Assembly: GCA_013001295.1 (NCBI GenBank)
Contig: JABDMW010000040.1
Coordinates: 1-64,000 of the forward strand
Source: Hyphomonadaceae bacterium
GTDB taxonomy: Bacteria; Pseudomonadota; Alphaproteobacteria; Caulobacterales; Maricaulaceae
Length of the DNA: 64,000 nt
Direction of reading: 5' to 3'
Under the pieces are notes generated by a model that did no database searches, was not told where the DNA came from, and was given only the letters and a program-made list of their open reading frames with translations. A program made the translations under genes and the position numbers. This document shows positions 50,361 through 59,132 of this stretch, piece after piece (the stretch's first letter is position 1; every line of letters begins with the position of its first letter).

Positions 50361-51662
50361 ATGTCGATTAAAGACCTATACACGTCCTATATTAGAGACA
50401 CCCAGGGCAACTTTGCCATGATGTTCGGTGTGCTGTCAGTGCCGATACTGATCGCGACCGGGATGGCGATTGATATCAGCCGGCTGCAATCCTTTGATTC
50501 AAAATTGCAGGACGCCGCCGATGCCGCCGCCATTTTCGGCACCGTCATACCGGACGGCATGAATAATGAAAATTACAATCAAAACGAATTCGAAGCCAAG
50601 GTCAGGGAAATTTTTGAACTTAATCTCGGCCGGGCTGACGCGATCATCACCGAATTTGATGCGACCCCGAATGAAGACGGGTCGGTCTCCGTATCGGCCC
50701 GTGCTCATATCCCGGCCACCTTCGCCCAAATCGGCGGCTTTCCCCGTATGCACACGGTCGTTGGCACGGACGCCGATGCCGACTCCGGTAAAGATCTGGA
50801 AATTGTGATTGCCTTTGATACGACAAATTCCATGGGCTTTGGCTCGACCTGGACCACCGCCATGAATACACTGAGCAATGTGTTGCTCGAACTCGAACAA
50901 TACACGGGATCCGACAATTTTTACGTCACCCTGTTGCCGTTTTCAGACCGGGTCAATATCGGCACCACCAATAGCGACTGGCTTTCAGCCGCAGCGCCGG
51001 TTGGCTGGAATGGCTGTGTGGAACCGCGCGAATTTGATAATGGAACCGTCACCTGGGCCATCGACGCTGCAAAACCCAATGGGTCCAATAAATTTGACGC
51101 CTCGATTGTTGGTGTCACCGGTGGCCTGGTTGGGTTTAGCGGCTCCTATCCGTATTGTCCAAGTGTAGCAATCACCGGGCCCACATCCAATGTTGCTGAA
51201 GTCATTACCGCGGCTAACGCCATTACCAAAAGCGGCACCGGCCGGTTTGACGTCGCCATGGCCTGGGCCTGGCGCGTCCTTGCCAAGAAATGGCGTACGG
51301 AATGGCCGGGCATGCCCAATTCATTTTCAGCCGACAAGGAACGGCGTCAAATCGCGATTTTGGTCACGGACGGAAAAACCGAAGCCTATACCTGGGAAGT
51401 GGACCAGGTCAGCTCCTGGGGCTGGAATAACGGTTCGGTTGGCGGATTTGAGAACATGGTCGCGGTTTGCGACGGCATGAAGGACGAAAACATGGAGATT
51501 TTCATGGTTCGCGTTAATGGCAATGTCAATGCGACCGGCTATATGCAGGACTGTGCCTCCACGCCCGATCATTATTACGAGATCAGCACCAATGCCGATC
51601 TGGAATTGGCGCTTGTCGACGTTGTGAAAGTGGTCAAATCAAACGTGCGCTTGACCGAGTAA
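50361..51662 (+). CDS. TadG-like vWA protein, first of a tandem pair
   Basis: From ATG 50361 (GGTGGGAAAAAGAAA before it) the product has 433 residues. The N terminus DTQGNFAMMFGVLSVPILIA is the TadE/G membrane segment. The vWA domain has LEIVIAFDTTNSMGFGSTW as its metal site; an unusual Asn stands where Gly is common. Later conserved stretches are ASIVGVTGGLVGFSGSYPYC, AITKSGTGRFDVAMAWAWRV and ILVTDGKTEAYTWEVDQVSS. The next gene is nearly the same over its whole length. Such proteins are thought to be exposed adhesion or pilus-related factors. Confidence 0.85.
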   Translation: MSIKDLYTSYIRDTQGNFAMMFGVLSVPILIATGMAIDISRLQSFDSKLQDAADAAAIFGTVIPDGMNNENYNQNEFEAKVREIFELNLGRADAIITEFDATPNEDGSVSVSARAHIPATFAQIGGFPRMHTVVGTDADADSGKDLEIVIAFDTTNSMGFGSTWTTAMNTLSNVLLELEQYTGSDNFYVTLLPFSDRVNIGTTNSDWLSAAAPVGWNGCVEPREFDNGTVTWAIDAAKPNGSNKFDASIVGVTGGLVGFSGSYPYCPSVAITGPTSNVAEVITAANAITKSGTGRFDVAMAWAWRVLAKKWRTEWPGMPNSFSADKERRQIAILVTDGKTEAYTWEVDQVSSWGWNNGSVGGFENMVAVCDGMKDENMEIFMVRVNGNVNATGYMQDCASTPDHYYEISTNADLELALVDVVKVVKSNVRLTE

Positions 51663-51693
51663 ATCCCGCTTATCCAAACAAATTCAGTGTTTG

Positions 51694-51711
51694 TTAACAG
51701 TGTCTCTTAGC
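51694..51711 (+). promoter_or_regulatory. shared upstream block, copy 2
   Basis: This is the partner of 50260-50277; the duplication of the vWA gene included its control region. Confidence 0.6.
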
Positions 51712-51782
51712 TGAACATACATGCTCTCTGTATAATAAGTGTTCCTGGGAATGTCATTGTGGGAAATGGCAGTGGGAATAAA

Positions 51783-53171
51783 ATGCTGATTAAACATCTA
51801 TGCAGATCCTATATCGAGGATACGGGTGGCAATTTCGCCACCATATTCGGTGTGATGGCCGTGCCGATTCTTATGGCGACCGGTATGGCGATCGATATCA
51901 GCCGCGTGCAATCCTTTGACCAAAAATTACAAGACGCTGTTGATGCAGCAGCAATTTACGCCACGGTTGTGCCGGACGATTCCGGCAACAACAGCAATAA
52001 TGGTCGCGGCGGCGGAAACGGCGACGACGATAACGATGATGATGATGACGGTAACGTTTCCAATGGCGGCGGCAATGGCAACGGCAATAGCGGCAGCTTC
52101 GAAGAGCGGGTGCGCGCCTATCTGGAAAATAATTTAAACGTCGACGGCGCGGAAATTTCCTATTTCAAGGCCACACCCTTTGATGATGGATCGGTCGCCG
52201 TGACAGCGCGCGCCTCAATCCCGGCCATGTTCGCCCAGGTCAACGGATTTCCGAAAATGTCAACCCTGGCAACCACCGACGCGGATGCGGATGCGGGTCA
52301 GGATTTGGAACTCGTCATCGCATTTGACACCACAAATTCAATGGGGTTTGACAATACCTGGACAGCCGCCATGGGCACGCTGAACAATGTCTTGAACGAG
52401 CTCGACCAATACACCGGATCTGACAATTTCTATGTCACGCTCGTGCCGTTTTCAGACCGGGTCAATATCGGCACCGGTAATGACGGATGGTTATCCGGTT
52501 CTGCGCCTGTCAACTGGAATGGATGCGTCGAACCGCGTGAAGTGAATAATGGCACCGTGAGCTGGGCATTGGACGCCGCGAAACCCAATGGGGCCAACAA
52601 ATTCGATGCGTCCATCGTCGGCGTAACAGGTGGCCTGGTTGGCTTTAGCGGCAGTTATCCCTATTGTCCGGGCGTCCCGATTACCGGCCCCACCAACAAT
52701 GTCAGCCAGGTGATTACCGCGGCCAACGCCATCACCAAAAGCGGCACCGGCCGCTTTGATGTCGCCATGGCCTGGGCCTGGCGGGTCCTCGCCAAAAAAT
52801 GGCGCACGGAATGGCCCAATATGCACAATTCATTTGCACAGGATAAGGAACGCCGCCAGATCGCCATCATGGTGACAGACGGCAAAACCGAAGCCTATAG
52901 CTGGGAAGTGGATCAGGTCAGCTCCTGGGGCTGGAATAACGGCTCGGTCGGTGGGTTTGAAAACATGGTCGCCGTGTGCGACGGCATGAAAGCCGAAAAC
53001 ATCGAACTGTTCATGGTCCGCGTCAATGGCAATGCCAATGCAACCGGCTATATGCAGGACTGTGCGTCCTCGGATGATCATTATTACGAAATCAGCAGCA
53101 ATGCGGAACTGGAACTTGCGTTTGAGGAGGTTTTGAAAGTTGTCAAAACCAATGTGCGCCTAACCCAGTAA
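51783..53171 (+). CDS. TadG-like vWA protein, second of a tandem pair, with Asp/Asn/Gly insert
   Basis: From ATG 51783 (AGTGGGAATAAA before it) the product has 462 residues. It matches the previous gene from the membrane segment (TGGNFATIFGVMAVPILMAT) to the end (DVALVRLTQ-type close), including FDTTNSMGF and TGYMQDCAS. Between residues 67 and 105 it carries a run made almost only of Asp, Asn and Gly (DNA 51981-52097), absent from its twin. Such runs can bind calcium or act as a flexible spacer. A strong terminator ends the unit. Confidence 0.85.
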   Translation: MLIKHLCRSYIEDTGGNFATIFGVMAVPILMATGMAIDISRVQSFDQKLQDAVDAAAIYATVVPDDSGNNSNNGRGGGNGDDDNDDDDDGNVSNGGGNGNGNSGSFEERVRAYLENNLNVDGAEISYFKATPFDDGSVAVTARASIPAMFAQVNGFPKMSTLATTDADADAGQDLELVIAFDTTNSMGFDNTWTAAMGTLNNVLNELDQYTGSDNFYVTLVPFSDRVNIGTGNDGWLSGSAPVNWNGCVEPREVNNGTVSWALDAAKPNGANKFDASIVGVTGGLVGFSGSYPYCPGVPITGPTNNVSQVITAANAITKSGTGRFDVAMAWAWRVLAKKWRTEWPNMHNSFAQDKERRQIAIMVTDGKTEAYSWEVDQVSSWGWNNGSVGGFENMVAVCDGMKAENIELFMVRVNGNANATGYMQDCASSDDHYYEISSNAELELAFEEVLKVVKTNVRLTQ

Positions 53172-53200
53172 AACAGTTTTGGCTTCCCACAGCCAACCTT

Positions 53201-53239
53201 GGCGGCTGACCCTTCCCGGGTTGGCCGCCTTTTTTTTTA
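53201..53239 (+). terminator. intrinsic terminator
   Basis: GGCGGCTGACCC and GGGTTGGCCGCC form a long stem, followed by nine T. It ends the TadG-like cluster. Confidence 0.92.
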
Positions 53240-53261
53240 TTGTTTCTTTGGCACCTTACAT

Positions 53262-53289
53262 AAAAAAACACCCGGCGTTAGCCGGGTGC
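53262..53289 (-). terminator. intrinsic terminator on the minus strand
   Basis: On the minus strand CACCCGGC-TAAC-GCCGGGTG is followed by seven T. It lies just beyond the stop of the glycine-zipper gene. Confidence 0.92.
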
Positions 53290-53302
53290 CGCAACGACCT
53301 CA

Positions 53303-53818
53303 TTAATCGTAATAATCGTTTCTATGTTTGTTTTTGCTCTTGTGCTTGGTCTTATGCTTGTTCTTGTACAGGCCTTTGCCCTTGCCCTGTCCGGGATGCA
53401 CGGCAAATACCGGATGCGCTTTTTTACGCCCGTCGCGGTAATAATAAGGATCACGGTCCCCGATCGGGAATGAAACAATCCCGTATTGATCGTCGCGGTA
53501 GCGGCGAAAGGCTTTTCCGTCTTGCTGGTAATACTCACCCGGGCCACCTGCATGCCGACGCGCCACATCCCGGTCCCCTTCAAGGGCCCCGCCAACGACA
53601 TATCCGAGCGCTCCACCGACCAGTCCGCCAATAATCCGGCCTTCGGTTTTCGAGCCTTTATTATCGAGCTCGCCGCCGACATAGGCGCCAGCACCGCCGC
53701 CAATAACTGCACCGACAACTTCTTCCGTGGACTGGGCATAGGCCGGGCTGCCGAGCGCTGCCATAAGGCCAACACAGGCGACGGCTGCAAGTCCTGGTTT
53801 TTTAATCGATCTGGTCAT
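53303..53818 (-). CDS. glycine-zipper outer-membrane-type protein
   Basis: The 171-residue product has a signal peptide ending SPAYAQS. Two glycine-zipper helices follow (VVGAVIGGGAGAYVGGELDN and IIGGLVGGALGYVVGGALEG), as in glycine-zipper 2TM proteins of the outer membrane. The C-terminal third is basic and His/Lys-rich (KNKHKTKHKSKNKHRN). AAAGGT precedes ATG 53818. Role unknown, probably envelope stability. Confidence 0.85.
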   Translation of the reverse strand: MTRSIKKPGLAAVACVGLMAALGSPAYAQSTEEVVGAVIGGGAGAYVGGELDNKGSKTEGRIIGGLVGGALGYVVGGALEGDRDVARRHAGGPGEYYQQDGKAFRRYRDDQYGIVSFPIGDRDPYYYRDGRKKAHPVFAVHPGQGKGKGLYKNKHKTKHKSKNKHRNDYYD

Positions 53819-54105
53819 AGTTCTACCTTTCGTTTCCTTATGTGTACCAAGTCCAAATGAATGGGCGATGTACGCATATATTCCAGTATTTGCCTTTGCT
53901 TTTCATACCTTTGCGCCCAATAATGGCAATGTTATGGCTGATTTTTTCGAGTGCTTTTCCTTTATTGGCGGGGCATCTACCAGCCCCCGGTCCACAAGCC
54001 GAAACCGGGCACAGGACGGCGTTTCACGACCGTCCGATTTCGACCGACTTCGAAATAAATCTATGGTAGTGAATCCCTAATATATAAGGGGACGCTGCCT
54101 GAATT

Positions 54106-54353
54106 CACTGTTCACAGAACTGAAACGCCGGAATGTGTTCCGGGTTGTCGGGGTCTATGCCGTTGTCGGCTGGTTGATGGCGCAGATAGCGGCCCTGGCG
54201 GCAAAGTGCTTCGGCGGTGCGGCGGAGGATCACGGGGCCGTGTCCTCTAGCTTTGACTGGATTTGTTGCAGGGCAGAAAGCTCAATTCTCACCCGCTGCA
54301 ATACCCCATCAGTGCGCGCCAAATTGCTAAGGAGTTTATTCTGTATCGTCTGA
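54106..54353 (+). pseudogene. 5' fragment of an LKRRNVFRV-type TPR/cyclase-like gene
   Basis: The frame reads LFTELKRRNVFRVVGVYAVV and GWLMAQIAALAAKCFGG, the well-known start of a family of inner-membrane proteins with an N-terminal helix and C-terminal TPR repeats. After about 40 residues the match ends and the frame runs antisense through the end of the DUF6090-like gene to a stop. The rest of the gene is missing. Confidence 0.7.
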
Positions 54354-54994
54354 TTTGCGCGTATGACATTTGGAACGCATGAGGTTTTAAAAGTTGAGTC
54401 GGTAATCCGCGCGACTTTCTCCCCTTCCTGCGCATTCTCCGTGCGCGTAATGTCCGGCTCGGCAATCACTCTACGCGGGAACGCATCACTGTAACTATCG
54501 CCTAAGTTAGCCAAGCCAACCATCGAAGAATTGAGTTGTTTTATGACTTCATAATGGTCTCTGAAACGCAAAAGAGACGGACGTACCAACAGGCCTTGCG
54601 GAGTGACCAATCTGCCCTTGGCAAGAATTTCGTCCAAGGATCCAAGTGGAGCGACGGGATAAAATATAAGGTGAGATGACCACATGGCCTCACAATGGGG
54701 ATCGTTTATAGTCTTTTGGCCGGGTTTATTTTGGATGATATTTATGGCTTCAAGAAGTAATACTCGATGACCCTCCATATCTGTAAGCCACTGGGTCTTT
54801 TGGGTTACAGCTGCCGACACGTCGCTGTGCATTTGTGTTAGCACCTGTCGTTCGTCGGCTCTCTCAGTAGCGACATCGTTCCAGTTGGCGACCTGGATAC
54901 CGATGAACACACCAATAACGACGATGGCAAAATCAATAAAAACAGCGAACCAGTTTTCTTTTTCAATATGGGATTTGATACGTCGGAAGATCAT
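54230..54994 (-). CDS. DUF6090-like membrane-anchored protein
   Basis: The 254-residue product starts MIFRRIKSHIEKENWFAVFI and continues DFAIVVIGVFIGIQVANWND, one membrane helix followed by a conserved Asn-Trp-Asn-Asp, typical of DUF6090-like proteins. The soluble part is helical with KTQWLTDMEGHRVLLLEAIN. No function is known. Three truncated copies of its start lie at 55140, 55383 and 59133, each cut near the same codon by a family B repeat. Confidence 0.75.
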   Translation of the reverse strand: MIFRRIKSHIEKENWFAVFIDFAIVVIGVFIGIQVANWNDVATERADERQVLTQMHSDVSAAVTQKTQWLTDMEGHRVLLLEAINIIQNKPGQKTINDPHCEAMWSSHLIFYPVAPLGSLDEILAKGRLVTPQGLLVRPSLLRFRDHYEVIKQLNSSMVGLANLGDSYSDAFPRRVIAEPDITRTENAQEGEKVARITDSTFKTSCVPNVIRANQTIQNKLLSNLARTDGVLQRVRIELSALQQIQSKLEDTAP

Positions 54995-55011
54995 AACCTC
55001 GACTCTCTAAT

Positions 55012-55136
55012 CCGGTTGTCCCGTCGCAGGACGGCATCCATTTTAAATATTAAAGCGTCACCGCGCCCTGATGGAATTAACACTTTGCTAGCGGAGATAT
55101 TCCAGATGGACCCCGTCCTCCGACGGGGCGATCGGG
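55012..55136. repeat. family B palindromic element (B6)
   Basis: TCCGGTTGTCCCGTCGCAGG...CATCCATTTTAAATAT at the left and CAGATGGACCCCGTCCTCC...GGGGCGATCGGGA at the right. It has a near-identical partner at 55253-55378, so the two arose by a local duplication of about 240 bases. Confidence 0.85.
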
Positions 55137-55139
55137 AAG

Positions 55140-55236
55140 TGGTTGGGTTTGCAACCGCGAACCATTTTTCCTTTTCAATATGGGATTTGATAGGAGCATT
55201 TTGCGTAAACGCAAATTGCTTTAGGCGGAAGATCAT
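55140..55236 (-). pseudogene. truncated DUF6090-like gene start, copy 2
   Basis: From ATG 55236 it reads MIFRLKQFAF, then HIEKEKWFAVAN and passes into element B6. It matches the intact gene's first residues and then breaks after WFAV. Confidence 0.7.
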
Positions 55237-55252
55237 AAACTCGACTCTCTAA

Positions 55253-55378
55253 TCCGGTTGTCCCGTCGCAGGACGGGATCCATTTTAAATATTAAAGCGT
55301 CACCGCGCTCTGATGGACCTAACACTTTGCTAGCGGAGATATTCCAGATGGACCCCGTCCTCTGACGGGGCGATCGGG
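55253..55378. repeat. family B palindromic element (B7)
   Basis: Same arms and core as B6 (TAAAGCGTCACCGCGC and GCTAGCGGAGATATTCC shared). Single-base differences occur between the copies. Confidence 0.85.
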
Positions 55379-55382
55379 AAGT

Positions 55383-55448
55383 GGTTGGGTTCCCTACCGC
55401 AAACCAGTTCTGCTCACGTACGTGTTTCGATATGCGTCTCAGTAACAT
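55383..55448 (-). pseudogene. truncated DUF6090-like gene start, copy 3
   Basis: From ATG 55448 it reads MLLRRISKHVREQNWFAVGN and passes into element B7. It matches the start of the intact DUF6090-like gene and again ends after WFAV. Confidence 0.7.
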
Positions 55449-55527
55449 TGTGCACCCCTGCCCTTTGGAGCATCTCTATCATTAGAGAATTCGGATGTCT
55501 AATACCTGTTTGTAATGGACCGGGCTT

Positions 55528-55659
55528 CTATTTTTTTGTGTAAGGTTTGCCGTTTATTTCGGCGTCAATAAAGGCGACGAAGTCCGGGTTGAAAATACGT
55601 TTTTGCTCGTCCCAATACTGACCAAAATCAGTGCGCTCCCGGATGGCAATGCCGGCAGC
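55528..55659 (-). pseudogene. possible C-terminal gene fragment
   Basis: A frame between stops reads AGIAIRERTDFGQYWDEQKR and IFNPDFVAFIDAEINGKPYT, then KK and a stop. It has normal coding character and reads like the end of an enzyme, but there is no start and the family is not recognised. It probably is the tail of a deleted gene. The rest of 55450-55916 shows no gene. Confidence 0.4.
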
Positions 55660-55916
55660 TTAGCAGCAATCAAACGAATTCATATGGCAATTATTGTGAG
55701 CTCAAGACGGGACGTTGGGTAATGTAACATGGCGTTCTACCGTAGGCGCTTTAACCTGCGCAGCAGAAGCTCACCTCGTTGAGTATGTCTGCTGAGTAAA
55801 TCTAAACCCGAGGAATTTTCTAGAAAATTTGGCTGCAGGTCTTCTCGAAAGACGCCCAATTCTCGCGCCGGCCAATTCAGCTGGCAATTGTTTAGCAAAT
55901 AGGCTATACATCACGC

Positions 55917-56534
55917 ATGGAGGGCCTGGCGCGCACATCGCAAGCCAATTTAGCCGCAATGATCGATAAATCATCAGTGGCGTTCATCATATGCGATCCA
56001 AATTTACCCGACACACCCATCATACATTGTAACACCGCATTTATCGAACTCACCGGCTATGATCGAGATGAAATCATCGGGCATAATTGTCGTTTTCTCG
56101 CCGGTCCCGAGACCGAAGCCGATAAATCCCAAAAGCTCGCCGACGCGATCCGCGAACACCAGCCCGTCCTCGTGCATCTTACAAATCATAAAAAAGACGG
56201 TACGCCGTTTTGCAATGCCGTGATGATTTCGCCGATACTGGGTGATGAGGGGGAACTGGCCTATTTCCTGGGGTCGCAATTGGAAGTCCCGCTGAACGCA
56301 AAATCTGCGGTCACCTCACGAAATAAATTAGCAACAAAGCTGGTGAAAAAACTTTCACCGCAACAGAAACGCGTTCTCACGCTAGTGGCCAAAGGCTATA
56401 TGAACAAGCAAATTGCGCATGATCTGGCGATCAGCGAACGCACGGTAAAAATGCACCGCGCCGAGGCATTCGCAAAGCTGAAAGTTGCCACGACGGCCGA
56501 AGCCATTCGTCTGGCGGTGGAAGCCGGGTTATAA
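55917..56534 (+). CDS. LOV-LuxR blue-light regulator, EL222-like
   Basis: The 205-residue product has a LOV domain (about 18-125): GHNCRFLAG with photoactive Cys58, VLVHLTNHKKDGTPFCN with the flavin-binding Asn90 and Asn100, and YFLGSQLEV with Gln121. The usual Gln after FL is Ala62. A LuxR-type helix-turn-helix follows (146-205): LSPQQKRVLTLVAKGYMNKQ and SERTVKMHRAEAFAKLKV. Size and order equal EL222 of Erythrobacter, where blue light frees the DNA-binding part. It probably switches genes in light; targets are unknown. No partner gene is near. Confidence 0.9.
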   Translation: MEGLARTSQANLAAMIDKSSVAFIICDPNLPDTPIIHCNTAFIELTGYDRDEIIGHNCRFLAGPETEADKSQKLADAIREHQPVLVHLTNHKKDGTPFCNAVMISPILGDEGELAYFLGSQLEVPLNAKSAVTSRNKLATKLVKKLSPQQKRVLTLVAKGYMNKQIAHDLAISERTVKMHRAEAFAKLKVATTAEAIRLAVEAGL

Positions 56535-57135
56535 CCCCCGACAATCGCACCTGTTCTTAAGGACATGTTGCAATACATCGTCGCCTGCATAATTTGGGAA
56601 GGTCTTATTGGCCCCTACCTTGTTTCAGGGAAGTAACGTGAAACAAGCCCCAAAGACTTATCGAAACGCGCACCGCGATCAGTGTCCCACATCATTGCTC
56701 GGGTGCGGCGTTTCGCAAAAGAACAGCAAACCGCAAAGAGACTGTTCATACACGGAAGTCGGTGAACACGCGCCCCGTTTTCATCGATTAGGGAGGCGGC
56801 CTGCAATGTTCGCCTCCCGCCCCTTTCCTGAATTTTCTGAATTCTGACACGCGAAAATATCAACAGAACGGGGCACACCCATAACCAGCTTAGCGATACT
56901 GGATCCGCGCCATATCCACGCTTCCCGGCACTGTACAAGTGAAACCCAAAAGGGGATCAGGGCGGCGATAACCGCAATAAAACCCGGCGTTAATATCCAC
57001 ATGGGCCATCAGTAAACGTAACTTATCTCACATAAAAATGAGAGGCCGGGTCTAAAGGGTTGACCTATCCGCGTACAAATACCAAGCTGCCTGAAAACGG
57101 GTATTAAAACGAGATCGATCAACATATGAGGCCAA
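56535..57135. other. gene-free region with two hairpins
   Basis: CTTGTTTCA (56619-56627) pairs with TGAAACAAG (56639-56647), and GGGAGGCG (56791-56798) with CGCCTCCC (56811-56818). Neither has a proper T run. A small minus-strand frame (56781-57002) has one hydrophobic segment but no ribosome site and is not called. Confidence 0.45.
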
Positions 57136-58347
57136 GTGACCAAACCTAGAAATATCGTGATTTGTCTTGATGGTACCGGCAATAAAATTCAAGAAAACTT
57201 ATCCAATGTTCTTAAGCTCTATCGGGTTTTAGAAAAATCCGATACGCAAATAGTCTATTATGATCAAGGCGTTGGCACCCTGGGCCAAATATACACCTGG
57301 GGATGGCTAAAGCAGAAAATAAAAAGCGGGCTGGGATTGGCTTTTGGATTGGGTTTGGACCGAAATGTCATTCGCGCCTATCAGTTTCTGGTCAATCATT
57401 ACCAAGAGCATACGGTCCGCGGACAAACGTCCCCCGTCAGGGATAATATATTCATCTTTGGCTTTAGCCGAGGCGCACAAACGGCCCGTGTGTTGGCGGG
57501 AATGATATATGAAATCGGTATTCTTGCACCGGAACAAGTGCATCTCAGCGGCGCCGCATTCACCGCATATAAACAGGCCAGCCCGCCTCTCAATCCAGAC
57601 GAGACAATCGATGAAAAGTTATATGAAGGCGAAGCTGCAAACTTCCGGCGCGTCGCCCGAACCAAGGTTGGTGCTATTAAATTCCTGGGAGTCTGGGATA
57701 CCGTAAACTCTGTATTCGTTCCCAACCCAAAAGGGTTTTTCCCGCCCTTAACCCGTGAAAATCCGCCGCATACGGCAATAAATCCGGCAGTGAAAACATT
57801 CAGGCAAGCGGTTGCGGTCGATGAGTTTCGCCGTATGTTTCGCGTCGATCACTGGACGCCCGATCAGAATTTCAAACCCAATATTTACGCGCAAGGAAAG
57901 CCCGAACCTCAAAATGCTTCGGAGGTCTGGTTCGTTGGGTCTCACGGTGATGTCGGCGGCGGGTATAAAAGAAAACAAAGCGGGCTCTCTCAATTTCCGT
58001 TGATATGGATGATGGACGAAGCCAAGAAGTCCGGATTAAAACTTCCGAATAGAATGGCGAAATATGTTTCGGGGGTTAAACCTTGGAGTGTCAAAACGCA
58101 CTATTTATACCCCGAACCGGATGTTAAAGCGCCGCTGCATAAATCACTGACATGGATGTGGTGGCCCCTTGAAATAATTCCGAAATCAGTCAAGCGGCGG
58201 GAATGGCCAAAGCGTAAATCATTATTCGGATTGTACATTCCCTGGGGTGAGCCCAGGTTTATTCCAAAAGATGCAAATATTCATTGGTCCGTCAAAGAGC
58301 GCATAAGTGAATGCCCTAAATACCGGCCGGTAAATATTCCCAAATAG
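57136..58347 (+). CDS. DUF2235 alpha/beta hydrolase (Tle1-like)
   Basis: The start is GTG 57136. The 403-residue product begins RNIVICLDGTGNKIQENLSN and has YYDQGVGT, the nucleophile motif FIFGFSRGAQTARVLAGMIY (Ser111), FLGVWDTVNS and EVWFVGSHGDVGGGY with the catalytic His. These are the DUF2235 motifs, shared with Tle1-type phospholipase effectors of type VI secretion. No secretion or immunity genes are near, so a housekeeping lipase role is as likely. Confidence 0.9.
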   Translation: MTKPRNIVICLDGTGNKIQENLSNVLKLYRVLEKSDTQIVYYDQGVGTLGQIYTWGWLKQKIKSGLGLAFGLGLDRNVIRAYQFLVNHYQEHTVRGQTSPVRDNIFIFGFSRGAQTARVLAGMIYEIGILAPEQVHLSGAAFTAYKQASPPLNPDETIDEKLYEGEAANFRRVARTKVGAIKFLGVWDTVNSVFVPNPKGFFPPLTRENPPHTAINPAVKTFRQAVAVDEFRRMFRVDHWTPDQNFKPNIYAQGKPEPQNASEVWFVGSHGDVGGGYKRKQSGLSQFPLIWMMDEAKKSGLKLPNRMAKYVSGVKPWSVKTHYLYPEPDVKAPLHKSLTWMWWPLEIIPKSVKRREWPKRKSLFGLYIPWGEPRFIPKDANIHWSVKERISECPKYRPVNIPK

Positions 58348-58397
58348 CGTGTTTACGCCGCGTCATTGCTGTGAGATCTCCCGGCCCGAAATCCTGA

Positions 58398-58877
58398 TCA
58401 GCACCTGCCAATTTCAATGACTTTCGGTAAGCACGGCGTCAATGATTGGGATACGAGTTTCCATTCGTTGTCTTGGTACTGGAAAACGCGCATGGATTTG
58501 AGCGGGCCCCATCGTCCAATAGGCTGCATGGTTCCATCAATATCCAGCCTGTTGATGACGGTCGCAATATTTTCATGAATTGCAACTGTCGCGCCTGAGA
58601 TTTTGATGTCTTTCACATCCCAGGCGGATAGGCCACTGATCGCGACCTGCTTGTTTTCAACGACACCTCCAGGGGCGAGCACGTGAAAACTATTCACGGC
58701 CGTGTCCTCAAATAACGTCTTGTCCCGGTCCACAATCATCGAGCGTGACAGCTCTGAATTGAGTTCTAAAATTTGGTCGATATTACTTTGAGTGTCTAAA
58801 TTATAAGATGTTGCACATCCGGAAAATAAAACAGATACCGTGCAGCACACTAGGACAAGTAGATTAGATTTTTTCAT
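58398..58877 (-). CDS. lipoprotein with SnoaL/NTF2-like domain
   Basis: From ATG 58877, with GGAGGCGCG upstream, the product has 159 residues. The signal ends SVLFSGCAT (lipobox). The mature part has the NTF2-like pattern: NSELSRSMIVDRDKTLFEDT, VKDIKISGATVAIHENIATV, RVFQYQDNEWKLVSQSLTP. Such domains bind small ligands; none can be named. Its end converges on the DUF2235 gene. Confidence 0.75.
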   Translation of the reverse strand: MKKSNLLVLVCCTVSVLFSGCATSYNLDTQSNIDQILELNSELSRSMIVDRDKTLFEDTAVNSFHVLAPGGVVENKQVAISGLSAWDVKDIKISGATVAIHENIATVINRLDIDGTMQPIGRWGPLKSMRVFQYQDNEWKLVSQSLTPCLPKVIEIGRC

Positions 58878-58984
58878 GTTCGCGCCTCCGGCTCCGACGC
58901 TAACAGACACCACGCCGACTGTCTATTCGCCTTCCGTGGTCTCGGTTTTTGGTATTATCCAATCGGGCTTCGGATTAGCGAGTT

Positions 58985-59128
58985 GATCGTCCCGTCCTGG
59001 GGTTTCAAGAGAAACGCGTGAGACGGGATTCATCTTAAGCGGTAAGGTGTCTCTGTGAAATGATAGACGAAATACTTTGAAAACCGAGTCATTCCAGATA
59101 GGCCCCGTCCTCCGACGGGGTGATCGGA
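58985..59128. repeat. family B palindromic element (B8) with nested mini-palindrome
   Basis: GATCGTCCCGTCCTGG...GACGGGATTCATCTTAAG at the left has the mini-palindrome GGGTTTC-AAGA-GAAACGC (59000-59017) in its loop. The right arm is GGCCCCGTCCTCC...GACGGGGTGATCGG. Confidence 0.85.
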
Positions 59129-59132
59129 ATAG

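Noticed and set aside
56781-57002. Small minus-strand membrane-protein-like frame
   Set aside because: One hydrophobic segment only, no ribosome site and a hairpin inside; not enough support.
57136-58347. DUF2235 protein as a type VI secretion effector
   Set aside because: No VgrG, PAAR, adaptor or immunity gene is near; many DUF2235 proteins are not effectors.
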